A stretch of DNA of 64,000 nucleotides from Tetrahymena elliotti 4EA (lineage: Eukaryota; Ciliophora; Oligohymenophorea; Hymenostomatida; Tetrahymenidae). The stretch's first letter is position 1. Each line of letters opens with the position of its first letter. The DNA lies in NCBI GenBank assembly GCA_000231825.2, contig JH720351.1, forward strand, positions 496,001 to 560,000, in the 5' to 3' direction. Below the pieces are notes generated by a model. The model was not told where the DNA came from and made no database searches. It saw only the letters and a program-made list of their open reading frames with translations. This document shows, in pieces, positions 51,856 to 64,000 of this stretch. Made by a program: the position numbers and the translations under genes.

Positions 51856-54800
51856 ATGAAACTTTTACTTACTAGTCATTTCTATGATACTGAATCAAAG
51901 CTTTTCACATAGAAAATCAATAAGCAATTAAAAAGAAAAAAGATTTAATTATTAATAAGATATATAGATCAGCCTAAAAAATATTAATTGGTGAAGAAAC
52001 ATTTTAAAGAGGCTGAAATTTAAATCAAACATCAGCGTGTAAGCTTAGGATATTCAAATAAAAAAGTTTATTAATAGTGTAGAAAATGAGAAAGTTAAAT
52101 TAGTAGTTTGGCTCTCTTGGAGACTTAAGAAGTCCATAGGATTCAAGTAGCTAGATGTCAATTGATAATAATTATTTTCTTTCAATACCAATCTAAGCAT
52201 ATGAATAGATTGAAAAAATGAAAATATTAAAAGCAAAATTTCCAGCAGCCCGCCAATCTTATTAGGTATGAAATATAAAATGAACTCTACATTAATAAGC
52301 TAAATTGTTAATATTAAACTAAAAAAGGTTTAAAGAAAGTAAAAAAAGGCTTTTAATCCAAGCTCATTGAGTGGAAGTTCTGCTTAATTAAATAGTATAA
52401 GTAGTTAGCCTAGTTTGCATAAAGATAAAGAAAGCCATAGAAATAGGGAAGAATTAGACGAGATAAAAGCATCAGGAGGAGATGCCTCATCATTCTCATA
52501 AACTTAAATAAATATAAAAACTCCAAATAAAAGAGCATCATTAGATATTCCATAATCAGTTTAATCGCTATCAAATTTAAATTCATATCGTAAAAGTGCA
52601 ATTAATTTTAATGCTATATACAAAATTGAAAAGGGAAAACTACTGCCAGAAATAATGGAAGCAAGACAGCAATACTCGTTCAATAAAATAAATGCAGATG
52701 AATATCAGTTAAAAACATCAAGACTAAATGTAATGAATTCAAATATTATTAAATATAGTAGAATTTATACTTTTTATCTCAAAAATTTAATTTTAAGTAA
52801 ACTGCTCTATCTTTTTAAAATTCACTAAAAACTCAACAAACCATATAAATTATATCTAATTAAAAGATTGAGGATAGCATTTAAGAAAAGACTCCTTTTA
52901 AAAGCTTAAGAACATAAAATCTTTAAAATAGTTTTGTTCTGAGCAGCTTGCCTAGATAATTAAATACTACTTACAGAATTGATAAGTTGCTAGAAAATAG
53001 TGAAAAAATTGAAAACGAAAGCAGTTTTATTAAACAGTAATATCTTTCAAATAGTAAGTTAGGAAAGAAAGATGATAGATTTTTCAAAAATTAAAGTACT
53101 ACATTCAGAAAGCATCATTTATCTAAATAGCAAATTCAAGATATAAATCAATACAATTTAAGAAATAAATTAGATTATTTTTCACAAGATAATATGATTT
53201 ATATAAAAATACCTCATATTACTAATTTTAATGTAAATATCTTTCAAAATAATTTTTATTTTCACATTTTTTTCTTACATAGATTGAGCCATTAGAAAAA
53301 TATGATGAAGAATAGTTATATGATTAGGATTATTCACAAGTGATTTTAAAAGCACCTATTAGAGGCTATTCAAAATGGTCTGATAATTAAGGAAATATTT
53401 AATGGAAAGATTGTATTATAGAATCTTACAATCCAGAGAGAAAAACATTTGGGATCTAGTGGATTTCAAACAATAGAAGAAAAGAGGTAAATTATAAATA
53501 TTCTGGAAGAAATTTATTAATAAAAAAAGATTGGCTAAATTAAGATCAAATTAATTTTTCAAAATCAAAAAAGTTTCACATTTAAAAAATACTGGTGAAC
53601 ATTTAAAGATTTTTAAATTATTCAAAAACTTCTGCTGATATTTTGTTTAAACGAAATAAATAAAGATTTAAAAACAAATTTTAAAATATTTTAATATTAA
53701 AATATTGGATAATGATTTATAAAATATGTAGGTTACAAGAATAAATCTACTATTTGATTATGAGTCATAAGAAAAAGGAGATTAAAGATATTAAATTGCT
53801 AAAGAAAGACGCGAACAAATGCTTTTCTTCTTGAGTATGAAAAATACAATTATCAACTCAGACATGAAAGAAAGCAGCTAAACTAATATAAATTTAATCA
53901 CTTTTCCAATGGATAGACTACAAAGAATTTTGGATTAGTATTTATTTTCTTTTCTTATTACTTTTTTTAATAAAGTGAATTTATTTTTAAAATTGCAGGA
54001 GCTTGAAATGGAGAATATTTTCTAGTGAGGATGAAATTAAATAAACTAGAGATTTAATCATTGATGGAACATTAGAGCTTTATAAATATAATGTGATTAA
54101 ATTTAACTATTAATTTCATACAGTGACATCTATGGATCACTTCTATCAGAAGTAATACAAATTACTTTTTTCTCAAAGAAGATTTATTTATTTATTGTTT
54201 TAGGTATCTTTAGGATTTTGCAGAATAAAGGGGAAATATTGTATTAAATAAGCCTGAATGGGTGATTTAAGAGTTTTTTGCAGAATAAGAGCAAAGCGAA
54301 GCATAAAAATCTGAGTCAGAAAGTGATGAAGAACAAAATAGAGTTAGTGATGAAAATTTAAAAAATAAATCATAGCAGAGCATTTAACTAAATTAAAGTA
54401 TTAATGAAAACAATAAGAAGCATCATCACATTTAAAAATAACTGCTTCACTAAATTAAAATAAATAGATAGATTTATTCGAAAGTTGAAAAGAAGAATGA
54501 TAAAGTTTTTGCTAATATTTAACAAGAAAGAACAATAAGATTTGAAAATGACTTTGAATAAGGATAACTATCTAAATTTTAAGATGAAATTGTTCAATTA
54601 GATGAAGAAATTAATTTAAAAATATTTTATAGACAAATTATGTTAAAGAATAAATCATACATTTAATATAATTGCAATAAATTGGGAAAAAAATCAATCA
54701 TTTACTAGAAAGATAAAAAATTTGAATTATTTAGTATTGTCGTTCCTATGCTAGCTCAGTTTGTAACTTGTTTAAAAGAGATTAAAATATTTAAGGGAAT

Positions 54801-57800
54801 ACAAAATATTTAGTTATTATATTAATAAGATGCTTTATCTGCTATAAAAAGTAGTTTCTTCAGTTTTTGATTTTTCTTAGATTTAAATTCAATTTATTTT
54901 AAAGGTTTGAATAAAGACTTTTCTAGATAATCATTTAAGCTTCAAAGGGTTATTGATAAAATAGAAAGTGCTTTGGATGAGTTAAATAAAGAATTTTTAA
55001 AAAATTTATAAAACTACCATATTGAAATTGAAGGCAATGAATGGAGGATGAATGTCTAGGCATAAATAACAAAAATGTAAATAGTTTAGAAACAAATAGT
55101 AAATATTAAACTTTGAATTGATTATAAAAAAAGGACTAACAGTCTCGTTTAGAGCTATCTAATATCTACAGTTAATGATTCTATTTAAGATGCTATTAAA
55201 TCATTAGATAGGTACTATTCTGTTCTTCCCATGCAATATCTAGTTTCAACAACTATTAAGGATGCGGCTCCAAATTTAATTAAAAAAAGATTAGAGTAAA
55301 GATAAATAACTATGCTTGATGGAGCTCAAGTAAAATATATTAAATTATTTACATTGAATTAATTATCATTTAATTTCAGGAAGATTACGCAGACAAAGTT
55401 AGTATTTTGGAAGAGAGAGAAGAAATAAATGTAAGTTTAATATTTGAACTAACAGTATATAATATAAACCTTTTAATAACTAGTGGCTAAATTCGAGTTA
55501 CAAGATATAAATTAAATAAAGCCCGTTTGTTTAAAATAACTAACCATAGAATTCATCAACTGAAAATAATACAAATTTTAAATTTAAAGCCTTAAATAAA
55601 GATTAAAAAAATATATATTTGGTAATTTTTAAGCAAATTATTTTCAATAAATAATAACTTTTTAACAAATTTTGATTTTAAAAAGACTTAGCCCTAATTG
55701 GAATAAGCATAAATTTAATAAAAAAATAAATACTCAACACTAGATGAGATGTCTCCTTAGAATGCCGGGAACTAAACAACTAAAAGAGATTCGATCAAAG
55801 AGTTTAGCTAAAAAATTAATAATATTTTAGAGTGGTAGTGCTTTAAGGATGGATAAATTATTTATGATATTTATCAACAAATTTGTGATATTTTAATTCA
55901 TGGTAAATACTTTAATTTTTTTAAAAAAAATAATTCAAAAATTTTAATTATTAAGAATAAGCAGACTTTTAGTATCACTAAATAAAGCACTTGAAGCTTT
56001 CAAACTTACCAATCTAGCCTCTTTTCTAAATTAAAATGAATGTTCTTAATGACAAAACTGAAGAAGGGTAAACTTTATTACTAAAAATATTCTTCTTTTT
56101 TAAAGAAAAATTTATCATCTATAAAGGAAAAAGTAAATGAAGCTTGTTACTAAGTTTAGCCATTTTAAGCATATAGAGAATAATCCAGAAGTATTTTTAA
56201 AGGCTTTGGAAAGTAGAGATAAATTTTACTACTATGAATAAGTAACACTAATGGACATGTACTTTGACATTTCAAGAAGAAATCATTCTGAGTTTGATCT
56301 AACAAAAATATACAATCTAGAAAGTGTAAACTATAATAAATAGTTAATAGGAAATCTAAATTTTTTTATTTATTTTAGTTAAAGAAGAATATTGTAAACT
56401 ATCAGTTAGCTTGGTTTAATTTGAATTCCTTTATGATTAGAATTGAGCCACCTCTGGATGTGATTGAACAAGAAATAAAAAATGTTTTTATGAATCCTTT
56501 GGATGGTTTAGAATAAATGCAAAAAATATTCTTTGGAAGTAATAAAAAATTTGTTATTAGATAATTAAAATAATTTAATAAATTTATTATTAATAAAAGC
56601 TATTGAAGATAAGATGAATGAGATAAATGCTCATCTTTTTCACTAAGAGAATAAATTTTTGTACAAATAAGAGTTTAACTAAAAATATATTGAAAACTTA
56701 TAGCAAAATTTACAAGAATTTATAACTAATTCTTACTTCGCTGTTTATGGTCTTTTAAGGGTTTTACTAAGCTTCGAATTTTATTTCTTGTACTCTAAAT
56801 AATATGAAAAGTTCTTATTATCTGAAATTGAGAGCAACTAAATTGAGGTTAATTTGATTAATTTTTTCCAATCTAACATTCTATTTTTTTAAAGAGGTTA
56901 GAAGAAGTTTTTAAAGAAATGGATAGACTATATAGGGATATGCATGTTATCAAAACTATTATGCCTGATAAATTTAATCTGGGTGTTTTCTTGGTAGATG
57001 TCACAGAATTTAAAGCTGCTATATTAAATGAAATCATGTAAAAAGATACATTGATTAAAAATAGTCTTAAAATAAATTGTCTTGAAACTCTAAAGAAAAA
57101 TGAAGATCTTGAGCAAAACATATAAGAATAATTGTCTATAAAACCTTAAACTATAGATTAATATATTAAAATAAATTAATATTTGCAAGGTGAAGAAATC
57201 GAGTAATAAATTAAGCAAATTTCTCTTTACATTATGGTGTCATGTAAATAAAATTTAATTCATATTTAACATTTATTCAAGAGCAAACAATATTATAATG
57301 AATAGCAATACTTTAAATAATAATTTAATGATTGAAAAGCTCTACAGCAAAAATAGTTTATTGTTTTAAATTTGTTTTATTTTACAAATTAAAGAAAGAC
57401 TTTTTGAGCAATTAGAACTTTATTAGATGTCTTTAAATGAATAAAATTATAGAGACTTCTTATTACAAAACTCTATGCTAAGAAATTTGTTTGAACTGAA
57501 AGAAGAAAAAGAAAAAAAACAGGAAGAAAATAAGCCTAAATTTAGAAAAATGCATATGGATAAAAAGAATTTACTATTAAAAGATATAGAAGTACTCAAA
57601 AAAGATATAGAAGAATTTTCAAATATGAGAGATCTTGAAGAAGCACATACTTATTAGACAATAGCAGAGAATTTGAAATCAAAATTAACTTTACTCAATG
57701 AAAAGATTAAAGAAATAAGATATGAAGAAATTCATTTGAACACAGGTTACGATGGTAGACTTGATTATGATGATTATTCAAGTAAATTCGAATACTATAA

Positions 57801-60800
57801 TCAGTTCTGGAAGTTCACTAGTGACTGGAAATATGTAAAAATTAGTAAACTAAATATCTATAAATAATAACTTAATTATTAAAAAGAAAAAAGAAACCTG
57901 GCTTTCGAAGTCTGTAATTAATAACATACTTACTAATTCAGATTTAAAAGATATTGAGTAAACATTAGAATCAGGGAATAAAATGATAAGATAGGTCGAA
58001 ACTTACTTCCTTTAAAATGATTATGAATTTTCACTTTTAGTTAATCATATAAGCTACGAAATTAATGAATATGAATAGATTTATGATTTCTTAGTTTTAG
58101 TCTCTCATGAAAGTTTCAAATAAGAACATTGGAATGTAATTTATTTTATTTTTTTTAAAGGATCTTAAGTTTAGAAATTATTAAAACAGCTTGTTCTTGA
58201 AACTTTGTATACTGATGACCCTGATAAAAAGAAGTAAGTTCTAGCTTCTTAAAATATTACTCTAGAGAAATTGCTTGAAGATAAAATATTATCTATTATA
58301 GTTTACATCAAAAGTATTGCAGGAGTAAATGATTTAATAAAATTTATTTAGTTTTTATTTAAATATTTAATAATAAACAGTAAGCTGAAAATGAGTTCAA
58401 GGTTCATGAAAGCATTAAAAGCTTAGAAAACGAATTAAAGAAAATAGGGTTTTAGACAATTAATTATTTTGGAATTCCTATGTTTTAAAGTACTTCAGAG
58501 TTGTCTTCTTACTTAAAGCTTCAACAATAAATTATTGGCAATATGGTTAGGAATAAAGTAAAAATATTTTTCTCATTCATGGATTTATCTTTAAATTTTT
58601 TTAAAGATTTATAGCAGAAACGACTTTGCTCACAAACTTTCAGAATTATAACAATAAGTTGCTAACTCTAAAAAAGTGTTGAAATATATTGGATTAATTT
58701 AAAATTTGTTTATCAAGATTATTCCAGTTATCAACTTTACTAGATATCTTTCTTATTTGAAGGATGGTATTAAAGATTTTAATCGCTGCAGAGAATATCA
58801 TGAACAGATTGCTAAAGATCTTAAATAAAGAGGTTTACTCTTCTTACTTGATCTTTTTATGAATAAAGAATATGAAAACCATGCTGGAGATAAAACAAAT
58901 AGAAATCGTTCAAGCAGTAACGCTAACTTTTTCTAAGCTGGTCACTATCACCAACATAATAATCATAATCAAAGTTTTTAACTAACATCTTAGGCTCAAA
59001 GTATGCTTAAAACTTTAATGGAAAATTATATAAGTTTATCTAATTTAGAATCAAGTATACAAACAATAATTAAATTCATTAGACAACAAAATTCTCGTTT
59101 TACTTTCTTTTCTGATTTTTAAATCATGAACTTATGTGAATCAGTCTATAACACAAAAGTAATTTTATTCATTTTTAAAGTATTTTTAAATATTATTTTT
59201 ATTAAATTAGGAATTTTCTGACACAATTAGATAAGCCTTCCTTGGTATATAGTCATTCAATATTATTACTATTCAATAAGCTAATAGAGGTAGTGAAAAT
59301 TCAAATTAAAGTTCAAATACTCCTTCAAGTAGTCCAAAAGGATTTGGGTAATTAAATTTTGCTAAGGACGAAATTATTGAGGAAATTGAAGACACCTAAG
59401 ATAGGCAGAGATCTTTGATAAACAATGTTTTTACAGGACATTTTAAATTATTTTAAATATGGAGTATCAGAAATTGGTATAATGAGTAGATAAACTTTAA
59501 TGAGCCTATATAATATAGTCTTTAACAATATGATGACCCTCCAACTTTTACTATGATTCGAGATATCGAAAGCAGTTCAAGATCCTACATTAAACAATAA
59601 ATTTTATAATAATTAAATCCTATGTCTAAAAACTCTTACAATTACTAAGAGTTGTGGAACATAGTATAAAAAAAATAGACAATCTTTTAGATTCTTTATT
59701 TAATTAATGACATTATTTTTTATCATGACCTAACTATTATTCTTGCTACAAAAGACATACCTTACATTGATAAGATCACCTAGCTTAGAGACTATATGAA
59801 TAGTAATTTGAAAAACTTTATTCAAAGTATGCAAATAGGTGGTAAGACTTATGGAGTCTAAAGAATGAATTATATTTAATCAACTTAATTCTTCTTATAA
59901 ATTTTATAACACATAGAGATATTAAAGTAAATTAAATCTTTTTTTTTTTTCAATTTTAATTGATTTTGCAAATAAAAAAAGTGAGTTTATTGATTCTAAA
60001 TAACAATTTGTTGAAGGACTAGGAAGCTATGAATATTTAGTTCTTCCTAAATTTAGTTTACATATGAATTCTAAATTGATAGATAATGTTTTGGAAATAT
60101 AAAAAAATGCAAAAGACTATGGTGCCTCTATTTTAAATGAAATCATAGACACAGAAGAAAACACAGAGCCTGAAGAATCATTTTTCCCAAATTTGACAGC
60201 GAATTCCCCTTTGCTTTAAGCTTTTAAAGGAAAAGATTTTGATATCTGTCTAATATCTATGAACTATAAGAAATCTTACACTTATGAAATCAATCCATAA
60301 ATGAGAGGTTTTGTAATAACTTAAGGATGTAGAAGAATTTTCCATTAGCTATTATAAGCATTGTCTACTAATTCTGGTGGTATTCTAAAAGGCCCTTAAG
60401 CAACAGGAAAATCCTCTACATTTGAAACTTTATGCCTCCTTTTGGCTAAACCTCATTTTGTTTGGAAATTTGAGCATGATTAAAATTATAACACAATCTA
60501 AAATATTATTACAGGAGTAAATTTTTTAAAAAAATTTTAAAAATTTAATAAAAATATTATCTTAGGTTGCTGCAGGTGGTTTTTGGCTATACATTAAGAG
60601 TTTAGAAACATGTGATTTAGGTATTATTTCAACATTAGCTTAAGCTGTATTTTTGATCAGAAAATCTCTCATGAATGATTAAAAAATCTTTTAATTTGCT
60701 GGTAAGAGCTACCCTGTTCATTCTTCATATGGAATAGTGAGTGGATTCACAGATAGGTTAAATGTCTTAGATCATAAATTTGCTCAATTACCAAGAAGCT

Positions 60801-63800
60801 TGCTTGAAAATTTTAGAGTAATAAATGTAGTTGAGCCTGATTTGCATGAAATAGTTAAAAATTACTTCAATTTATACGGATGTGAGGATAAGAGTTAAGA
60901 ATATTCTAACAAATTTATTAGCTTTTTAAGGTTCATTTCATCATCTTATGAGAATACTCGTTTGATGAAATTCTACAGTTTTGATGAAAAATCAATTAAT
61001 CATTTTAAAGAATCTATTGTTTAAGAGAGATTCTCTTTAGGAAATTTGATATCTTTAAAAGCCATTCTTAAAATACTTCGTTTAACTTTAGTTTTTCATA
61101 CTGAAAAGTAATTAGATTTGTAAGATTAAATTAAAGTAGTGCAAGCTAGTGTTTAAAGCTACTTCTCCTGTCTATTAACTTAGAGTTAATGTGATTATGT
61201 AATGAAGGCTTTTTGCAGTTTCTTTGGAACTAAAGATTAAGAAACAAACTACAGTGAAATCTTTGATAGAGACTATATGTCAATACAAAGTGATTTATAA
61301 TATTATTTAACTCAAAACAATCTCATCAACTCTGATTATGTCTAAAAACTTACAAACAATATATTCCCATTAGTCATGAACAAAAACACATTAATATTCT
61401 CAGGAAGAAGTGGAAAAAATAAATCATTCTTCATTAAACTACTTGGATATTTATATTTCAAATAAAAAAGTAAATTATTTTAATCTAAACTGCAGTTTTT
61501 ATTTTAAATTTTTTGATAATTTATAGAAAAAGAGTTCTATTTGAATTGGCTTAAGATAGACTCAATTGCACCAGAAAGGCTATTAGGATGCTTCAATTCA
61601 AAAGGTATATGCTTATTACATACAATAATTATTATAATATTTTTTTTTAATTAGGTGAATGGGAGGAAGGTGTTGTTAACTAAATTATTGCTTCAATGGA
61701 ATCGAACAATCATTAAAAGAACATGATAAATAAAATAAAATACTATGGACATAAAAACTTTTGTTCATATCCTGCTAGTTAAGTAGTACGAGATGAGTAA
61801 AGTATTGAAAAGTTAAAATTCTCTTCATAAAATACAACTACTGCTAATCAAATCGTTTAACTTTTTTTACAATCCAAAGCACATGATTGTGTTACTGAAG
61901 AAGATTGGATAATTATTGATGCTTCTTCTTAAGCTAATAAAGTAATAGACTAAAAAAATTAAAGTTTTTAATAATTTTTTGTTAAAATAAAGTACCCTCA
62001 TAACTTGAATTTAGACAGACTTCTAGTTGGATTCTATCAAAGGTCATTTAATTTGATCAACTAAGACATTTTAAAAGTACCATAAGATGCTTTTTGTATT
62101 TTCGAAATGGAAAGCTTGGATAACATGAGCCCTAACCATTTAGCCAATCATATTCTCTTACATATGAACCAAGAGCCATTTAGCCTTAAAGAAGAGTTTA
62201 GTGCTTGGCTTTCAAAAATGAAGTAGAAAAATATATTCTTTGGTCAATTTGACTTTGCAGCCAAAATATGCTTTAGCTTCTTTTTTGAAGAGCTGTTAGA
62301 ACTTTTTGATAAAATACCAGAAACAGTAAAAATTGTTTCCTTATTAATTAATCACTAATATTTTTAAATAAAGTCATTTAGATATATAGTATCAAAGAAA
62401 GCACATCTCAACAACTTTTTAAATTACCTAGAAATTTTCATTAATGAAATTAGAAAACTTGAAATTGCTTCAGGAGAATGGGAAGATGAAAATAATAAAG
62501 TAATTTTACATTTATTAAACTTAATTAGCTTATAAAAAATAAAAAATTCAAAAAAAAAATTTAGAAAATAAATAATTCAACAAAAATAAAAATATTTTCA
62601 AAAATATTTAACTTCATACAGGCATCTCATAATGTATCTCTCCTACTTTGCTTTATAATAGCTATTTTAATTTTATATATAATTTAATATTTCATCAGTT
62701 TAAAGAGTTTAATTAAGATGAAAAAATTAAACTTATTTCAAGAAAATTTAAATTAAAAATAAATTGAATTTTATTCAATTTAAAAAAAGAAAAATAATAT
62801 TTTTTAATTAATTTATCATTAAAAAAATGTGATTTAATTTAAATAAAGGGACCAAATGTTCCGAGGATGAATCTTAAAAAAATAAAAAACTAATAACAAA
62901 TAATAATTTCAGGAGAAGAATTCATTTCTGATTTATCATTTTCTCCAGTTAAAATGCCTTCTAAAAAAGGAGACAGGTTTAAATTTTAGTTTTCAGAACT
63001 TTCTGCTGATGAAGTTGTTGAAAATCCAAGTTCAAATAGCTAGTAAGATAGAAAAAGTATCTAAGCTAAATTTTAGCAGGGAGAAAATGAAGGTGCTAAT
63101 GATAATATATAGCAAAAGTAGTAAGATGTAAAGTATATTATGAGGGGAGAAAGTGATGTCAGATTAACTTGCTATTTAGAAAGTATCTTTGTATTCTCAC
63201 TGACTTGGAGTGTTGGAAATATTCTAAAAAATGAGTACAGAAGTGTATTTAACAAATTCCTTTAAAAATCAATAGAAGCATATTTAGATTTTAGATTTTA
63301 ACATACAAGGGTACGCTTCTAGAGAGAAAACTATCCTTTTGCTATTAATTTAAAAAACTTATTTGAAGACATAATTAATAACAATAATTAAATCAATCAA
63401 ACAATTTTCGATTTTTGTTATGATATTGTTAGAGCTGAATGGGTACCTTGGTAGTAGCTTTCAATTGAAGAATTTGGCGTTATCAGTGGAAATTTGATTT
63501 CAAATAACATAGATACCAAAGAAATTATACGTTTAAATCCATATGCTATTGATATTATTGAAAATAAAATATCTAAAGAAGTGTAAAGTATATCTTTACC
63601 TGACAAAACTCTTTTTGTAGAAACAAAATCAACTAAAATTACTAAGCACTTTTTGTAATATTTTGTAGCTTATCAGAAACCTTTGTTGCTGATTTCTAGA
63701 GGATAAAATGGTTTAACTACACTTGTAAATTAAAGAACACAATGTTTAATTGAATAGTTTAATTATTCTCCCATATTCATCTCATGCACACAAAATTTAA

Positions 63801-64000
63801 GTGTCAAACAATTTTAAAAGAAAATAGAGTCTAATTTAATTTCTTCATAACCTTTCGTTCTTACTTCACCAAACAAAACAAATGGTATCATCATTGTAGA
63901 TGATTTGAATCTTGCTCCTCAGTAAATTATTTTCTTTTCTTTTTACAACTTAAAATTTATTTTTCAAATAAACAGAGGAATTTCACCTGTTGGTGCTATA
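51856..64000 (+). CDS. Divergent dynein heavy chain-like protein, truncated by window
   Basis: A many-exon gene read from MKLLLTSHFYDTESKLFTQK, spliced over 52034-52077 to KMRKLNQQFGSLGD, and on to the window edge, where it continues. The N-terminal region is disordered. A tail segment (KDCIIESYNPERKTFGIQWI, KEVTRINLLFDYE) resembles axonemal dyneins. The tail and linker follow. The AAA ring is recognisable by order. AAA1: SYTYEINPQMRGFVITQGCR, GGILKGPQATGKSSTFETL (60380-60430), then GGFWLYIKSLETCDLGIIS in place of the Walker B block GAWxCFDEFNRI. AAA2: FSGRSGKNKSFF (61399-61430), GEWEEGVVN, IFEMESLDNMSPNHLANHI in place of SPATVSRCG. AAA3: FVFSLTWSVGNIL, AEWVPWQQL, LLLISRGQNGLTTLV (about 63690) and IIIVDDLNLAPQ. 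Several nucleotide-binding motifs are thus lost, although no clear frame decay was noticed. The last intron runs from about 63921 to 63976, and the final codons continue past 64000. Confidence 0.8.

Overview
The window looks like ciliate macronuclear DNA, most likely Tetrahymena or a close relative. It is very AT-rich. Long protein-like frames appear only when TAA and TAG are read as glutamine and TGA is the sole stop. Genes carry short AT-rich GT...AG introns of about 45-170 bp, longer than the tiny introns of Paramecium. No telomeric repeats, rRNA, tRNA, CRISPR or bacterial operon structure was seen. With one stop codon in AT-rich DNA, open frames below about 100-150 codons occur by chance, so most small ORFs were not accepted.

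Layout, left to right. 69-2537 (+): mitochondrial SLC30A9-like cation diffusion facilitator. 3051-3917 (-): arylamine N-acetyltransferase. 4293-5807 and 6503-8056 (-): two tandem paralogous multi-pass membrane proteins of unknown function. 9644-12028 (+): unknown membrane protein with a Gln/Glu/Asn-rich tail; its last codons lie in an imperfect tandem duplication. 12751-17400 (+): multi-exon tubulin tyrosine ligase-like (TTLL) polyglycylase/polyglutamylase. 17756-22682 (+): large decayed gene for a secreted or surface beta-helix/Cys-rich/multi-TM protein. 23697-27479 (+): USP5/isopeptidase T-like deubiquitinase. 30197-31960 (+): thiol dioxygenase (ADO/plant cysteine oxidase family) with a very large Gln/Asn-rich insertion in its cupin. 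34455-37227 (+): five-RRM Mrd1/RBM19 ribosome-biogenesis factor. 38709-40016 (+): NHL/SMP-30-like beta-propeller. 40402-41340 (-): RBR-type ubiquitin ligase with C-terminal membrane segments. 42793-44731 (+): N-myristoylated leucine-rich-repeat protein with two frameshifts. 45686-50829 (+): CNG/EAG-type potassium channel. 51856 to the right edge (+): divergent dynein heavy chain, cut off by the window.

The genes are independent eukaryotic units, so no operon-like cooperation is implied. Some themes recur. Cilia are represented by the TTLL enzyme and the dynein. Ubiquitin biology is represented by the USP5-like and RBR proteins. The thiol dioxygenase family feeds the Cys N-degron pathway in other eukaryotes.

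The most striking observations are a dynein heavy chain whose AAA1 Walker B and AAA2/AAA3 P-loops are degraded, a cysteine-dioxygenase cupin split by about 250 extra residues, and a large surface-protein gene decaying in place among intact neighbours.
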